Assembly (NCBI GenBank): GCA_036340635.1
Contig: JAYYYF010000011.1
Location: forward strand, 59,990-123,989
Direction of reading: 5' to 3'
DNA length: 64,000 nt
Source of the DNA: GCA-002728855 sp036340635
GTDB lineage: Bacteria > Bacteroidota > Bacteroidia > Flavobacteriales > Flavobacteriaceae
The notes under the pieces were generated by a model. It was given only the letters and a program-made list of their open reading frames with translations. It was not told where the DNA came from and did not search any database. This document shows positions 52,778 through 61,977 of the stretch, piece after piece. Made by a program: the position numbers and the translations under genes. The first letter of the stretch is position 1. Every line of letters begins with the position of its first letter.

Positions 52778-53281
52778 ATGAAAAAACTAAAATTTATTGC
52801 CCTATTTTTTTTAATAACACCACTTTATTTTACTAATGCACAAGTTAAAGTAGCACATATTGAGGTACAAAAACTAATTAGTGAAATGCCTGAGGTTATT
52901 GCTGCCCAAAAAGAACTTGAAAAACTTGAAAAGTCCTATACTACCGAGATGGAAAATACATATAAGGAATTTCAAACCAAAGCACAAACTTATGCTGCAG
53001 ATGCTGCTAATCAGACAGATATAACAAACCAAGCGCGTCAAAAAGAATTAGAAACAATGCAACAAAATATTCAACAATATCAACAAACTGTTTCTCAAGA
53101 TTTACAAAAAAAGCAAGCTGATATGATGCGTCCACTAATTGAAAAAGCTAGGACTGCAATTGAAGAAATAGCGTCAGAACAAGGTTTTAACTATGTTTTG
53201 GACTCCAGTGCTGGTGGGAGTGTTATAATAGCAAATGGCACAGATATCATGACTGAAGTTAAGAAAAAATTGGGATTCTGA
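52778..53281 (+). CDS. OmpH/Skp-family periplasmic chaperone (second copy)
   Basis: A 167-residue OmpH/Skp-like protein. The ATG at 52778 opens onto a clear signal peptide (cleavage near T-N-A-Q); starts further upstream in frame would lie inside the previous gene. The mature part begins V-K-V-A-H-I-E-V-Q-K-L-I, then a Gln-rich coiled-coil, and ends with F-N-Y-V-L-D-S-S-A-G-G. A tandem pair of Skp homologues after bamA is a usual Bacteroidota layout and may reflect division of labour between substrates. Confidence 0.9.
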   Translation: MKKLKFIALFFLITPLYFTNAQVKVAHIEVQKLISEMPEVIAAQKELEKLEKSYTTEMENTYKEFQTKAQTYAADAANQTDITNQARQKELETMQQNIQQYQQTVSQDLQKKQADMMRPLIEKARTAIEEIASEQGFNYVLDSSAGGSVIIANGTDIMTEVKKKLGF

Positions 53282-53372
53282 TCTGAATTTAACTTTGTGT
53301 AAATATCATAGTTTACAAAAACTGAAGGTTTCATAGTTTTTCTTTTCCCTACGATTATAAATTATATTTCTT

Positions 53373-54269
53373 ATGACTCAAATTAGTGTTAAAGGATATT
53401 GTAAGAAGGGAAGTTCTATTGCGGAATTTAGAGTTTCCCCTCCCATTGATTCAGATTTAAACAAGGTCTACCTTAACATTGACGAGGCAAAAGATTCTAG
53501 TTTAGTTCAACATCTTTTTTATCTACCCTTTGTAAAAAAAGTTGAAATAAAGAAAGGGATGATTTGCGTAGAAAAATTTGACATTTTACAATGGGAAGAA
53601 GTAATTGATGAAGTTGCCGATGAGATTAAAGAACTATTAAATAATAATAAAGGAATTACTAATGAATTAAATGTAAATGACATTAAATCTATATCAATAT
53701 ATGCTGAAAGTACCCCAAACCCTAACGCAATTAAATTTGTGGCTAACAAAAAATTATCAAACCAAACCCTCCCCTTTAATGAAATTGACAAAACTAAAGA
53801 AGCTCCATTAATTAAAAAACTTTTTGATTATCCGTTTGTTAAAGAAGTTTTTCTAGATGAAAACTATATTTCAATTTTAAAAAAAGAAAATGCTAGTTGG
53901 GATGACAAAGCAATGGAAATCAGAGAATTTATTCAGAATTATCTAAGAAATGGAGGTGAAATTCTTTCTAAGAATTTTAGTTTTAAAAGTGTTGAAAATT
54001 CAAATTTAAAATCTAACCCTAAACTTACAGATGTTGAGAAAAAAATTGTTTCAATACTTGAAGAATATGTTAAACCTGCTGTAGCTTCTGATGGAGGAAA
54101 TATAATCTTTGAATCATATGACGATTCTAAAAAAGTGGTTAAAGTACTTCTCCAAGGAGCTTGTAGTGGTTGTCCTTCTTCGACCTATACTTTGAAAAAT
54201 GGAATTGAAAACATTTTAAAAGATATGCTCCCAGGTAAAATCGAACTTGTTGAAGCGATTAATGCCTAA
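53373..54269 (+). CDS. NifU-like Fe-S scaffold protein with duplicated Nfu N-domains
   Basis: A 298-residue protein: two Nfu N-terminal domains (about 1-90 and 108-195, the second starting I-S-I-Y-A-E-S-T-P-N-P-N-A-I-K-F) and a C-terminal NifU domain (about 220-298) with C-S-G-C at residues 264-267 that binds a [4Fe-4S] cluster between two subunits. It is a carrier that hands clusters to apoproteins. The first N-domain is less conserved. It follows the Skp pair by 92 bases and is convergent with tsaB (9-base gap). Confidence 0.9.
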   Translation: MTQISVKGYCKKGSSIAEFRVSPPIDSDLNKVYLNIDEAKDSSLVQHLFYLPFVKKVEIKKGMICVEKFDILQWEEVIDEVADEIKELLNNNKGITNELNVNDIKSISIYAESTPNPNAIKFVANKKLSNQTLPFNEIDKTKEAPLIKKLFDYPFVKEVFLDENYISILKKENASWDDKAMEIREFIQNYLRNGGEILSKNFSFKSVENSNLKSNPKLTDVEKKIVSILEEYVKPAVASDGGNIIFESYDDSKKVVKVLLQGACSGCPSSTYTLKNGIENILKDMLPGKIELVEAINA

Positions 54270-54278
54270 ATTATTTGT

Positions 54279-54950
54279 TTAAGATTTTATTGACATAAAT
54301 TCTTTAAGATAAAAAGGCTCAAAATAGGCAATGTCTTCAAATTTTTTTTCTTTGAAAAATTCATAAGACAACAAAGCCATTTCACTGGCTGATGGATATT
54401 TTATTTCATCAACATACTTTATATGATCCCCTTTTATAATTTGTTTACATTTTTTTGATCCTTCACCAAAGAATACCCAAGTCTTGTCCTTTGAAAAATC
54501 ATTGAAAACTTCTTGCTTAATAATTTCAAATGTAGTTTGCTTTAAAATCTCTTTTTTTGAATTCATGACCATAGTATATACTTCCATCCTCCTAGCATCA
54601 AACATAGGAAAAAGAATCTCATTAGATTTTGCCTTATATTTCTCACAAAGAATCTCAAGTGAGTTTAGACCAATTAGAGGAATATTCAAAGCAAAACAAA
54701 GTCCTTTTGCCGCAGCAACACCTATTCTCAAACCAGTATATGAACCTGGTCCCTTACCAACAGCTATTGCATCTAAATCATTTGGCGTTAATTTAATTTT
54801 TTTCAAGGCTTTAGAAATAAAATTGTGTAAATCCTCACTATGGGTATAGTTATCTGAATCCTTTTCAACAAGAGATCTTAGTTTCCCGTCCTGACTAATT
54901 GAAACAGAACAGTTTTTAGAGGAAGTTTCTATATTAAGTAAAATACTCAT
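54279..54950 (-). CDS. tsaB: tRNA threonylcarbamoyladenosine biosynthesis protein TsaB
   Basis: A 223-residue TsaB, a non-catalytic partner of TsaD in making t6A37 in ANN-decoding tRNAs. The N-terminal L-N-I-E-T-S-S-K-N-C-S-V-S actin-like segment and the G-K-G-P-G-S-Y-T-G-L-R-I-G motif near residue 67 are diagnostic. It is 33 bases downstream of the TolC-like gene on the same strand, so it may be read from that operon. Confidence 0.94.
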   Translation of the reverse strand: MSILLNIETSSKNCSVSISQDGKLRSLVEKDSDNYTHSEDLHNFISKALKKIKLTPNDLDAIAVGKGPGSYTGLRIGVAAAKGLCFALNIPLIGLNSLEILCEKYKAKSNEILFPMFDARRMEVYTMVMNSKKEILKQTTFEIIKQEVFNDFSKDKTWVFFGEGSKKCKQIIKGDHIKYVDEIKYPSASEMALLSYEFFKEKKFEDIAYFEPFYLKEFMSIKS

Positions 54951-54983
54951 CCGTAAAAAATCATTTCTAAACCAGAAGAAAGT

Positions 54984-56408
54984 CTAGATTTCTATTGGAA
55001 TACCAAAATAAAATTCTAAAACTTTTAACTTAAAGATGTAATCAAATTTTGCTCTAACTAGGTCTGAAACTGCTGTCTCATATCTTTGCTTTATTTGAAC
55101 AAAATCAAAAGAGTTCAATACCCCCGCTTCAAAACGACCAAAAGAATCATCATAAGCTTTTTCCCTAGCTTCAACTGTTCTCTGTGAGGCTTCATATAAC
55201 TTATAAGCTCCCTTAGTATCATTATATGCTTGATTTATTGTGTTTTCAAGGTCTAACTTTGTTTGTTCAAATTGATTTTTAAATCTCTCTAAATTAACTC
55301 TTGATCTTTCAACATTGTTTCTTGCACTATTACCATTAAAAACTGGTATACTTAATTGAACTCCAAAATTGTGTCCTTCATTTAGGTCAATTTGATCAAA
55401 AACAGGTAATGGACCTACAGTTTCTCTTTGCTCAATACTAGTTAGAACTTGATCTCCTGTTGTTGAAACAAATCCAATAGGAACAAAATTATAATTACCT
55501 GTACCTTTTAGTCGATCTGAATATGAAATCCTAGAACTATATCCATAAAAAGCTGCTAAACTCGGCTGAAGAGAAGATTTAGCAAGTTTGATGTCATTTT
55601 CTGCTATTTCAAGGTTAGTCATAGCAAGTTTGACATCATTTCTAAATGATAACGCTTTTTCAAAAATATCTTTAGGACTCTCTAAAAGAATTTGAGAAAA
55701 TGGAACCTCAAAGTCTTCTTGAGCAATATCAAAATTTTCATAATCTGTTATCAATAAAACTTGTGCAAGATTAATTTTTGTAATTCTCAAATTATTTTCA
55801 GCCAAAATTAGGGACTGCTCTTGTGAAGCTAAATTTGCCTCAATTTCAAGAAGATCAGATCTAATTCTAACTCCTGCATCAACTAAATTTTTGGTCCTAG
55901 CCAAGTCTTTTTTTGTGATCTCTAATTGAGCTTTTTGAACTTCTAATATTTCTCTGTTAAACATAACCTGCAGATAAGAATTTGCAACAAATAAGACTAT
56001 ATCATCTTTCATATTATCAAGTTGATATTGCTTTGCTAAAAGCGATAAATTTGCTCTATGAAGCTGGTTGACATTAGTTAATCCCCTATAAATTGAGACT
56101 CCTAAATTTGCCCCCATAGAAGTATATTGTGTAGTCAAATTCTCTAAAATACCAGTAGTTATATTCTGGTTTAATCCAACATTCCAAGAATGATTCGTTT
56201 GGACATTTATTGAAGGGAAAAAATTACCAATCGCATCAGATTTATCAATCTCAGCACTTTCCAGTTCAAGCTCTGACTGCTTTATAGAAATGTTTTTTTC
56301 TATTGCAAGTAAAACACATTCTTCAAGAGTTAGAACTGTTTCCTGCCCGTTTATAAAACCAACAAAATGAAGTATAATTCCCAGTAAAAAAAACCTAGCT
56401 TGTCTCAT
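54984..56408 (-). CDS. TolC-family outer-membrane efflux protein
   Basis: A 474-residue TolC-like channel. A signal peptide (about 1-21) is followed by two repeats of the outer-membrane-efflux type, with long alpha-helical heptad regions (L-E-I-E-A-N-L-A, N-L-R-I-T-K-I-N-L-A, L-E-N-T-I-N-Q-A-Y-N) that form the periplasmic barrel. It is last in a five-gene exporter operon of ATPase, two permeases, adaptor and TolC, so a tripartite MacAB-TolC-type pump is encoded in full. Confidence 0.92.
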   Translation of the reverse strand: MRQARFFLLGIILHFVGFINGQETVLTLEECVLLAIEKNISIKQSELELESAEIDKSDAIGNFFPSINVQTNHSWNVGLNQNITTGILENLTTQYTSMGANLGVSIYRGLTNVNQLHRANLSLLAKQYQLDNMKDDIVLFVANSYLQVMFNREILEVQKAQLEITKKDLARTKNLVDAGVRIRSDLLEIEANLASQEQSLILAENNLRITKINLAQVLLITDYENFDIAQEDFEVPFSQILLESPKDIFEKALSFRNDVKLAMTNLEIAENDIKLAKSSLQPSLAAFYGYSSRISYSDRLKGTGNYNFVPIGFVSTTGDQVLTSIEQRETVGPLPVFDQIDLNEGHNFGVQLSIPVFNGNSARNNVERSRVNLERFKNQFEQTKLDLENTINQAYNDTKGAYKLYEASQRTVEAREKAYDDSFGRFEAGVLNSFDFVQIKQRYETAVSDLVRAKFDYIFKLKVLEFYFGIPIEI

Positions 56409-56433
56409 CTCTATCCTATCTTTAAATTACTTT

Positions 56434-57609
56434 TTATTCTCTGATGGTTTCACTTTCATCTTCTTCAAATTCACCCTCTTGGTTTTGACCTTGATCTTCA
56501 TTATCCTCTATTTTCTTGGACTCTGTTTTATTCCAAACCTTAATCTTGTCATCCATTTTAACTCCGGAGATGATCTCCACATTTATCCCGTCAGAAATAC
56601 CAATCTCAACGTCTCTTCTCTCAAATTTTTGATCACTCAACATAACTTCAACATATGCTTTTTCAGTTTTCCTGTCAAACTGTAGAAGTGATTCAGATAT
56701 AGCCATTATACTATCTTTACGTTCCAAAACTATTGATGCATTTGCACTATATCCAGCTCGAACAGAAATTGAATCATTTAAAAAAACATCTCCTTCAATT
56801 TTAAATTGAACAACTCCCTGCTCCTCATTTCCTTTAGGAGCTATAAACTTTAATTTAGCATCCATTTGTTTTCCCTGTATAGCAGCGAGACTTACTTTTA
56901 GAGGCATACCAATAATCAATTTATCGACATCTGCCTCATCCACTTTACCTTCAAAAATCATTTTTTTAAGATCTGCTATTGTGGCAATAGTTGTTCCAGA
57001 ATTAAAACTATTACTTTCAATAACCTGATCTCCTCTCTTGACAGGAATTTCAAGAATAGTTCCAGCAACAGTAGCTCTTATATTGGTGTTTGCTAGAGAA
57101 GATCCTCCCGCTGAACCTAACCTGATAATCTGCAAATCAGATTTTGCGTTTCTAACATCTTGACTAGCCTGATTAAATCTAAGTTCAGAATTTTCGAAAT
57201 CTTGTTTTGAAATAATTTCTTTTTTAAATAAATCCTTGTTCCTTTTATAATCTATTTCAGCATTTTTCAAAACAATCTTTGAATTAGCAAGTCTGCCCTC
57301 AGCACTGTTTAAAGCTTGTTCGTTTGGAACTACTTTAATCTTTGCAAGTAAATCTCCATTCATAACAAGATCTCCCTCTTCTACAAAAAGTGTTTCAATA
57401 ATTCCTGGAATTTGAGGTTTTATTTCAACTTCATCTTCAGGAATAACCTTCCCAGTCACAACTGTTTTTCTTTCAATTGAGGTTATATAAGGATCTTGCG
57501 TATCATATTCAACAATACTTTTACTATTAGTTTTTATAAAATAAAGTGTTGCAAATAAGACTCCAAAAAGAAGTATTGCAATTCCTAAATACCTAAATAA
57601 TTTCTTCAT
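56434..57609 (-). CDS. MacA-like membrane-fusion (adaptor) protein
   Basis: A 391-residue periplasmic adaptor linking the inner-membrane ABC permease to TolC. An N-terminal membrane anchor (about 5-26), a lipoyl/barrel-sandwich half motif with V-I-P-E-D-E-V-E-I-K-P-Q-I-P-G near residue 55-70, a helical hairpin (about 100-150) and a beta-barrel domain with G-K-V-D-E-A-D-V-D-K near 215-225 are visible. An acidic C-terminus (about 365-391) is extra. It sits 25 bases upstream of the TolC gene. Confidence 0.92.
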   Translation of the reverse strand: MKKLFRYLGIAILLFGVLFATLYFIKTNSKSIVEYDTQDPYITSIERKTVVTGKVIPEDEVEIKPQIPGIIETLFVEEGDLVMNGDLLAKIKVVPNEQALNSAEGRLANSKIVLKNAEIDYKRNKDLFKKEIISKQDFENSELRFNQASQDVRNAKSDLQIIRLGSAGGSSLANTNIRATVAGTILEIPVKRGDQVIESNSFNSGTTIATIADLKKMIFEGKVDEADVDKLIIGMPLKVSLAAIQGKQMDAKLKFIAPKGNEEQGVVQFKIEGDVFLNDSISVRAGYSANASIVLERKDSIMAISESLLQFDRKTEKAYVEVMLSDQKFERRDVEIGISDGINVEIISGVKMDDKIKVWNKTESKKIEDNEDQGQNQEGEFEEDESETIRE

Positions 57610-57627
57610 AATTATACAAATTTAAAT

Positions 57628-58905
57628 TTATTCTTCTCTTAATGCTTCAATTGGTTTAATTGACACAGCTCTCTGTGCTGGAATCAGCCCTATAAGTGTC
57701 CCCAAGGTTACAATTATTATTAAAACGCCTATAACGTAAGGAATTGGGACCGTTGGATTTGTATAGGGATAATCTGTGATATCTGCAGTTGCTGCATTAA
57801 TTACAGAAAGAACAAATGCTCCTAGAACTATCCCTATTACCCCAGCAATAAATGTTAAAAAAACTGATTCAAGGATTATCTGAGTTTTCACTTCTGAAGG
57901 TGTTGCTCCTAAAGCCCTTCTAATTCCTAATTCTTTTGTTCTTTCCTTCACAGAAATAAGTAAAATATTTCCAATGCCAACAACACCTGCTATTATTGTA
58001 GCTAGTCCTACAACAAGTGAAAGAAATGTCATCCCTTTAGAAAACCCTACTATTTTTCCAAAAATTTCTCCAAGATTTATAAAACCAAAAGCTTCATCAT
58101 CATCTGGTGAAACTTTATGAGCTCTTTTTAAGGTTGCCTCAATTTGGTTTTCAATTTTAACTGGATCTTCATTGTCATATGCTGCAAGAAAAAAGAAATT
58201 AACATAATCCCCGTAATTATACATCCTATTAAATGTTGTAAATGGAATAAATATATCTCCATCACTTTCAAACCCTCCACCCTCAACATATTTATGAACC
58301 CCTATAACTTGGAAATAAGTATTATTAATTCTTAAATATTCACCTATTGGATCTTCATTGGGCTCAAATAATTCTTTAACGGTTCTTTCTCCAATAACAC
58401 ATACTTTTCTTTCCAATTCTAAATCTTTTTCGTTTATAAATCTTCCACCATTATAAATTTTTTTACTTACAATTCTTGTATATTCAGGCGTATCTCCATA
58501 AAGAGCATAATTTTCAGATTTGTTTTTTCTTATAACAAGTGGGGGAGATCCTCCATCAAATACACCTCTGACATTTCTAGGAGTAATAAACTGAATCCCC
58601 GGCACACTCTTTTTTAACATTTCAGCATCTTGAATAACTAATTTAGGATTTCTACCTATTTTAAAACCTGCATATGGTAAACTCGTCCTTTGAGTCCATA
58701 CCCCCATTGAGTTCATAGCTAAATTCCTGAAAGCCCTTTCAAATCCATTGTCAAGACCCTTTGCCGCGCCAGCAAGAGTTATGTATATGAATATTCCCCA
58801 CAATACACCTATAACCGTTATAACAGTTCTGGTTTTATTTTTAGAAATAGAACTAAAAATTTCTTGCCAAGTATCTCTATCAAAAATTATTTTCAAACTA
58901 TTCAT
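57628..58905 (-). CDS. ABC transporter permease, MacB/FtsX type (second copy)
   Basis: A 425-residue permease with an N-terminal TM segment, a large periplasmic MacB_PCD-like domain (about 55-270) and three C-terminal TM helices of FtsX type with the K-E-R-T-K-E-L-G-I-R-R-A-L-G-A motif near residue 325. No ATPase is fused, unlike E. coli MacB. I start at the ATG at 58905, which overlaps the upstream permease by 8 bases; a TTG four codons earlier exists. It shares the D-x-W-Q-E-I-F N-terminal motif with its neighbour, which marks them as paralogues. Confidence 0.92.
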   Translation of the reverse strand: MNSLKIIFDRDTWQEIFSSISKNKTRTVITVIGVLWGIFIYITLAGAAKGLDNGFERAFRNLAMNSMGVWTQRTSLPYAGFKIGRNPKLVIQDAEMLKKSVPGIQFITPRNVRGVFDGGSPPLVIRKNKSENYALYGDTPEYTRIVSKKIYNGGRFINEKDLELERKVCVIGERTVKELFEPNEDPIGEYLRINNTYFQVIGVHKYVEGGGFESDGDIFIPFTTFNRMYNYGDYVNFFFLAAYDNEDPVKIENQIEATLKRAHKVSPDDDEAFGFINLGEIFGKIVGFSKGMTFLSLVVGLATIIAGVVGIGNILLISVKERTKELGIRRALGATPSEVKTQIILESVFLTFIAGVIGIVLGAFVLSVINAATADITDYPYTNPTVPIPYVIGVLIIIVTLGTLIGLIPAQRAVSIKPIEALREE

Positions 58906-60130
58906 CTCTAAGGGCAATTATAGGTTTTATTCTTGCAGCACGTTTAGCGGGAATATACCCAGCAATTGCACCAAATACAATCAGTATAAAAGTTGAAACT
59001 ATAGCTGTAGAAAGATCTACATAAGGGTTTTTTATAAAATAGTCTTCTTCAAGCGCAGTTCCAATATTTCTAAGTAAAAAAATTCCAGAAGCCAAACCAA
59101 AATATCCAGAAATTAAGGTAATAAAAACAGATTCTTGTAGGATCATTGAAATAACACTTTTAGGACTTGCCCCCAATGCTTTTCTAATCCCCAATTCTTT
59201 TGTTCTCTCCTTAACTACAAATACCATGATATTGGATATTCCAATTATCCCAGCAATCAAGGTGCCTATAGCAACAAAAATTACAATTGCCTCCAATACT
59301 CCCGCAAAATCTTCATTTCGTTTTAATTCATCAGCAACATTTCTAATAAAAATTCCACTTTGATCTGTAGGATCAATACTTTTTTTCTTTTTTAGAAAAA
59401 GACGTAATTTTTTTTCAAGTGAAACGGCGCCTGAATGTCCAATAGATGGCTTATATGCAATAATAATCTGATCAACCTTATCATTTGCTTTTTCAATTAA
59501 TTGTCTAGTTGTGTAAGGTATGTAAATAAAGCTTTCTTCATTATCCCCTCCAGCATCCTGAAATACTCCTATTACCTTAAAAGCTATCTTTCCTACATCC
59601 AAATATTTACCCATTGGATCCTCATCACCAAAAAGATCATTTGCAACTTTCCTGCCAATTACTGCATATTTTGTTTTATCCTTTATATCCGCTTCATTTA
59701 TAAAACGGCCTTTCATAATGATTGTCTTTTCAGATGCCTGATGAGATGGCGCAACAGCCCTTGTCGTGTAATTATCAGATTTGTTGTTGTATTTTACAGA
59801 TGCACTTCTTGATATTCTTGGAGATATGTATTCAAGGAATAATGGGAAATTAATCTTTATGTCTTCAATATCACTGTTTTTAAGTTCAATTCTTCTCTTA
59901 GCTTTAAAACCTTTATATGGCTTTGAAGTTCTGCCAGGAAAAATCCTCAAAACATTTGTAGCATCGTCTACAAAAAATTCCTTAAAAGTATTTTGCAATC
60001 CATTCCCAAATCCAGAAAGTATAACAAAGATGAAAATACCTAAAGCAACTGTAAATCCAGAAAGAATAGTTCTAAGTTTATTCTTCTTAATGGTTTCAAA
60101 TATTTCCTGCCAACTGTCTCTACTAAACAT
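58898..60130 (-). CDS. ABC transporter permease, MacB/FtsX type (first copy)
   Basis: A 410-residue permease with the same layout as the following gene: N-terminal TM, periplasmic MacB_PCD-like domain and three C-terminal TMs with K-E-R-T-K-E-L-G-I-R-K-A-L-G-A near residue 305-319. The N-terminal D-S-W-Q-E-I-F motif is conserved between the two. They may form a heterodimer on one shared ATPase. It overlaps the ATPase gene by 8 bases. Confidence 0.92.
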   Translation of the reverse strand: MFSRDSWQEIFETIKKNKLRTILSGFTVALGIFIFVILSGFGNGLQNTFKEFFVDDATNVLRIFPGRTSKPYKGFKAKRRIELKNSDIEDIKINFPLFLEYISPRISRSASVKYNNKSDNYTTRAVAPSHQASEKTIIMKGRFINEADIKDKTKYAVIGRKVANDLFGDEDPMGKYLDVGKIAFKVIGVFQDAGGDNEESFIYIPYTTRQLIEKANDKVDQIIIAYKPSIGHSGAVSLEKKLRLFLKKKKSIDPTDQSGIFIRNVADELKRNEDFAGVLEAIVIFVAIGTLIAGIIGISNIMVFVVKERTKELGIRKALGASPKSVISMILQESVFITLISGYFGLASGIFLLRNIGTALEEDYFIKNPYVDLSTAIVSTFILIVFGAIAGYIPAKRAARIKPIIALRDE

Positions 60131-60824
60131 TTTGCTTTACTATTACTTGCTTTATTTTTTTATCCTCAACAATAACTCCATCCTTTAAGGTAACTATTCT
60201 TTTACACATTTTAGCAATATCTTTCTCATGAGTTACAACCAAAATTGTTTTACCCTCATTATTAATTTTTTGTATAAGACCCATAATTTCATATGATGTA
60301 GTTGAATCTAGTGCCCCCGTTGGTTCATCTGCAAGAAGAACCTTAGGTTTTGAAGCCATTGCTCTTGCTATTGCAACACGCTGCTTCTGACCTCCAGAAA
60401 GTTCGCTTGGTAAGTGAGTCGCCCAAGGTTTAAGACTAACACTATCCAAATATTCCATTGCTTGCTTTTGTCGATCCTTTCTTGACATTCCTTGATAATA
60501 AAGTGGTAAAGCTACATTTTCAAGTGCATTTTTATAATTAATCAAATTAAAAGATTGAAAGACAAATCCTAAAAATAGATTTCTATATTTAGCTGCTTTC
60601 TTCTCATTCAAATTTTCAATCAAAACATTGTCTAAATAATAACTCCCCTCGTCTGCAATATCAAGCATGCCCAAAATATTTAAAAGTGTTGATTTACCGG
60701 ATCCTGAGGAACCCATTATTGCAACTAATTCTCCTTTTTCAACATTAAGGTTTATTCCCTTAAGAACATGAAGCGAAGTGGTTCCAGTTTTGTATGACTT
60801 GTGTAAACTTTTAAGCTTTATCAT
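60123..60824 (-). CDS. ABC transporter ATP-binding protein (MacB/LolD type)
   Basis: A 233-residue ATPase, first gene of the exporter operon. Walker A G-S-S-G-S-G-K-S near residue 38, signature L-S-G-G-Q-K-Q-R-V-A-I-A-R near 142, Walker B V-L-L-A-D-E-P-T near 162 and the H-loop V-T-H-E near 196 are all present. The family powers MacB/LolD mechanotransmission rather than passing the substrate through the membrane. The gap to the winged-helix gene upstream is 79 bases. Confidence 0.94.
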   Translation of the reverse strand: MIKLKSLHKSYKTGTTSLHVLKGINLNVEKGELVAIMGSSGSGKSTLLNILGMLDIADEGSYYLDNVLIENLNEKKAAKYRNLFLGFVFQSFNLINYKNALENVALPLYYQGMSRKDRQKQAMEYLDSVSLKPWATHLPSELSGGQKQRVAIARAMASKPKVLLADEPTGALDSTTSYEIMGLIQKINNEGKTILVVTHEKDIAKMCKRIVTLKDGVIVEDKKIKQVIVKQNV

Positions 60825-60903
60825 TTATTCAAATTCTTTGCAATATTAGTGAATTTAATTCGCTGCATAATTATAATAAGTTGTAATTTACCCGCCATTT
60901 TAA

Positions 60904-61356
60904 TTAACATAATTCTATAATTGTTTTTAAGATTTTTTGAATGAAGGTTATTTCATCAACAGTCACAAAAAATTTATTTTGAAACAAAAATAACCCATTA
61001 AAAATAATTTTATTAGAATCAATCATTAGATTGAAAAAAGAAATTACAGAAAGACCAAGAAATAGCAAAAATCCTAAATTTTTATAGGTTTGTAACGTGC
61101 TAAAAAATTTCTCAAAAGATTTTTTCCCCTTCAAAGTAATTTCACACTTCGTGTTAGGATAATTATTGATAAAATTTTTTTTGATTTTTATGTGTCCTGA
61201 ATCACTAAGTTTTTTTAATTGGACACTTAGGTTCCCTTGAGAAGAATTTGTTTTATCTTTTAAAAAATTAAAATTACAGCTATCTGAGGATAGAAGTAAT
61301 GACATGACCTTAAGCCTTATCTGATTTAAAAAAATTTTATCAAGATTCTTCTCCAT
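60904..61356 (-). CDS. Winged-helix transcriptional regulator with C-terminal membrane segment
   Basis: A 150-residue protein. Residues 1-88 are a winged-helix DNA-binding domain of the MarR/HTH_34 kind: helix L-N-Q-I-R-L-K-V-M-S-L-L-L, recognition helix Q-G-N-L-S-V-Q-L-K-K-L, and a wing with I-T-L-K-G-K-K-S-F. Residues 93-112 are a hydrophobic segment that could span the membrane, followed by a second moderately hydrophobic stretch; this tail is not usual in the family. It starts on the base next to the stop of the upstream membrane-protein gene, so the two are coupled. It may control the downstream exporter operon (79-base gap, same strand) or itself; both are inferences. Confidence 0.8.
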   Translation of the reverse strand: MEKNLDKIFLNQIRLKVMSLLLSSDSCNFNFLKDKTNSSQGNLSVQLKKLSDSGHIKIKKNFINNYPNTKCEITLKGKKSFEKFFSTLQTYKNLGFLLFLGLSVISFFNLMIDSNKIIFNGLFLFQNKFFVTVDEITFIQKILKTIIELC

Positions 61357-61917
61357 TTATCTCTTATAATATAGACTTAGACCAGGTAATAAAAAACCAA
61401 AGAAAAGAGCGACCGAATTAATTAATAATAAGTTTAAATTAGGATTTGTTAAAAGATATAGATAAACAAAAAGCAAAATAAATCCACCAATAGTTATGTA
61501 GACATTCCTTATAATTCTACCGGTAGTCAGAGTAGTTACACCAAGTAAAAAAATAATTGACTCTACCGGAGACTTTTTAATAATAAAAGATGAGATAATT
61601 AAAACAATCCATGATATAAAAAACACAGACCATATTACGGATAAAGATCTTCCAATAATAGTTTGAAAGCCTATTTTATGACCCATTTTTATGTTGTAAT
61701 AAAGAGAAAAGAGAAACCCTAGGAATGGAATTGAAGTCCAATATATTAGAGCAGAATATTCATAAAATTCAATCAATGAAGTAAAGAAAAAATGAAAAAG
61801 ACTCATAATAATTATCAATGATCCCCAAAAAACAAAATTAAATGCTAGGGGTCTTAAATTTTCCTTTGTTTGATTAATTGAATCGTTAATTATTTCGATC
61901 TGCTGTTCTAAGTCCAT
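61357..61917 (-). CDS. Integral membrane protein, partner of the winged-helix regulator
   Basis: A 186-residue protein with about six hydrophobic segments after a charged N-terminus of 22 residues (M-D-L-E-Q-Q-I-E-I-I-N-D). I recognise no family motif. It directly abuts the regulator gene (stop at 61357-61359, regulator ATG at 61356), so they are one translational unit. A sensory or sequestering role for the regulator is suggested by context only. Confidence 0.75.
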   Translation of the reverse strand: MDLEQQIEIINDSINQTKENLRPLAFNFVFWGSLIIIMSLFHFFFTSLIEFYEYSALIYWTSIPFLGFLFSLYYNIKMGHKIGFQTIIGRSLSVIWSVFFISWIVLIISSFIIKKSPVESIIFLLGVTTLTTGRIIRNVYITIGGFILLFVYLYLLTNPNLNLLLINSVALFFGFLLPGLSLYYKR

Positions 61918-61977
61918 TTCTATAATTTTTACAAATATAAACTAGTTTATAAAATAAACAATAATTATCAAAAAAAA

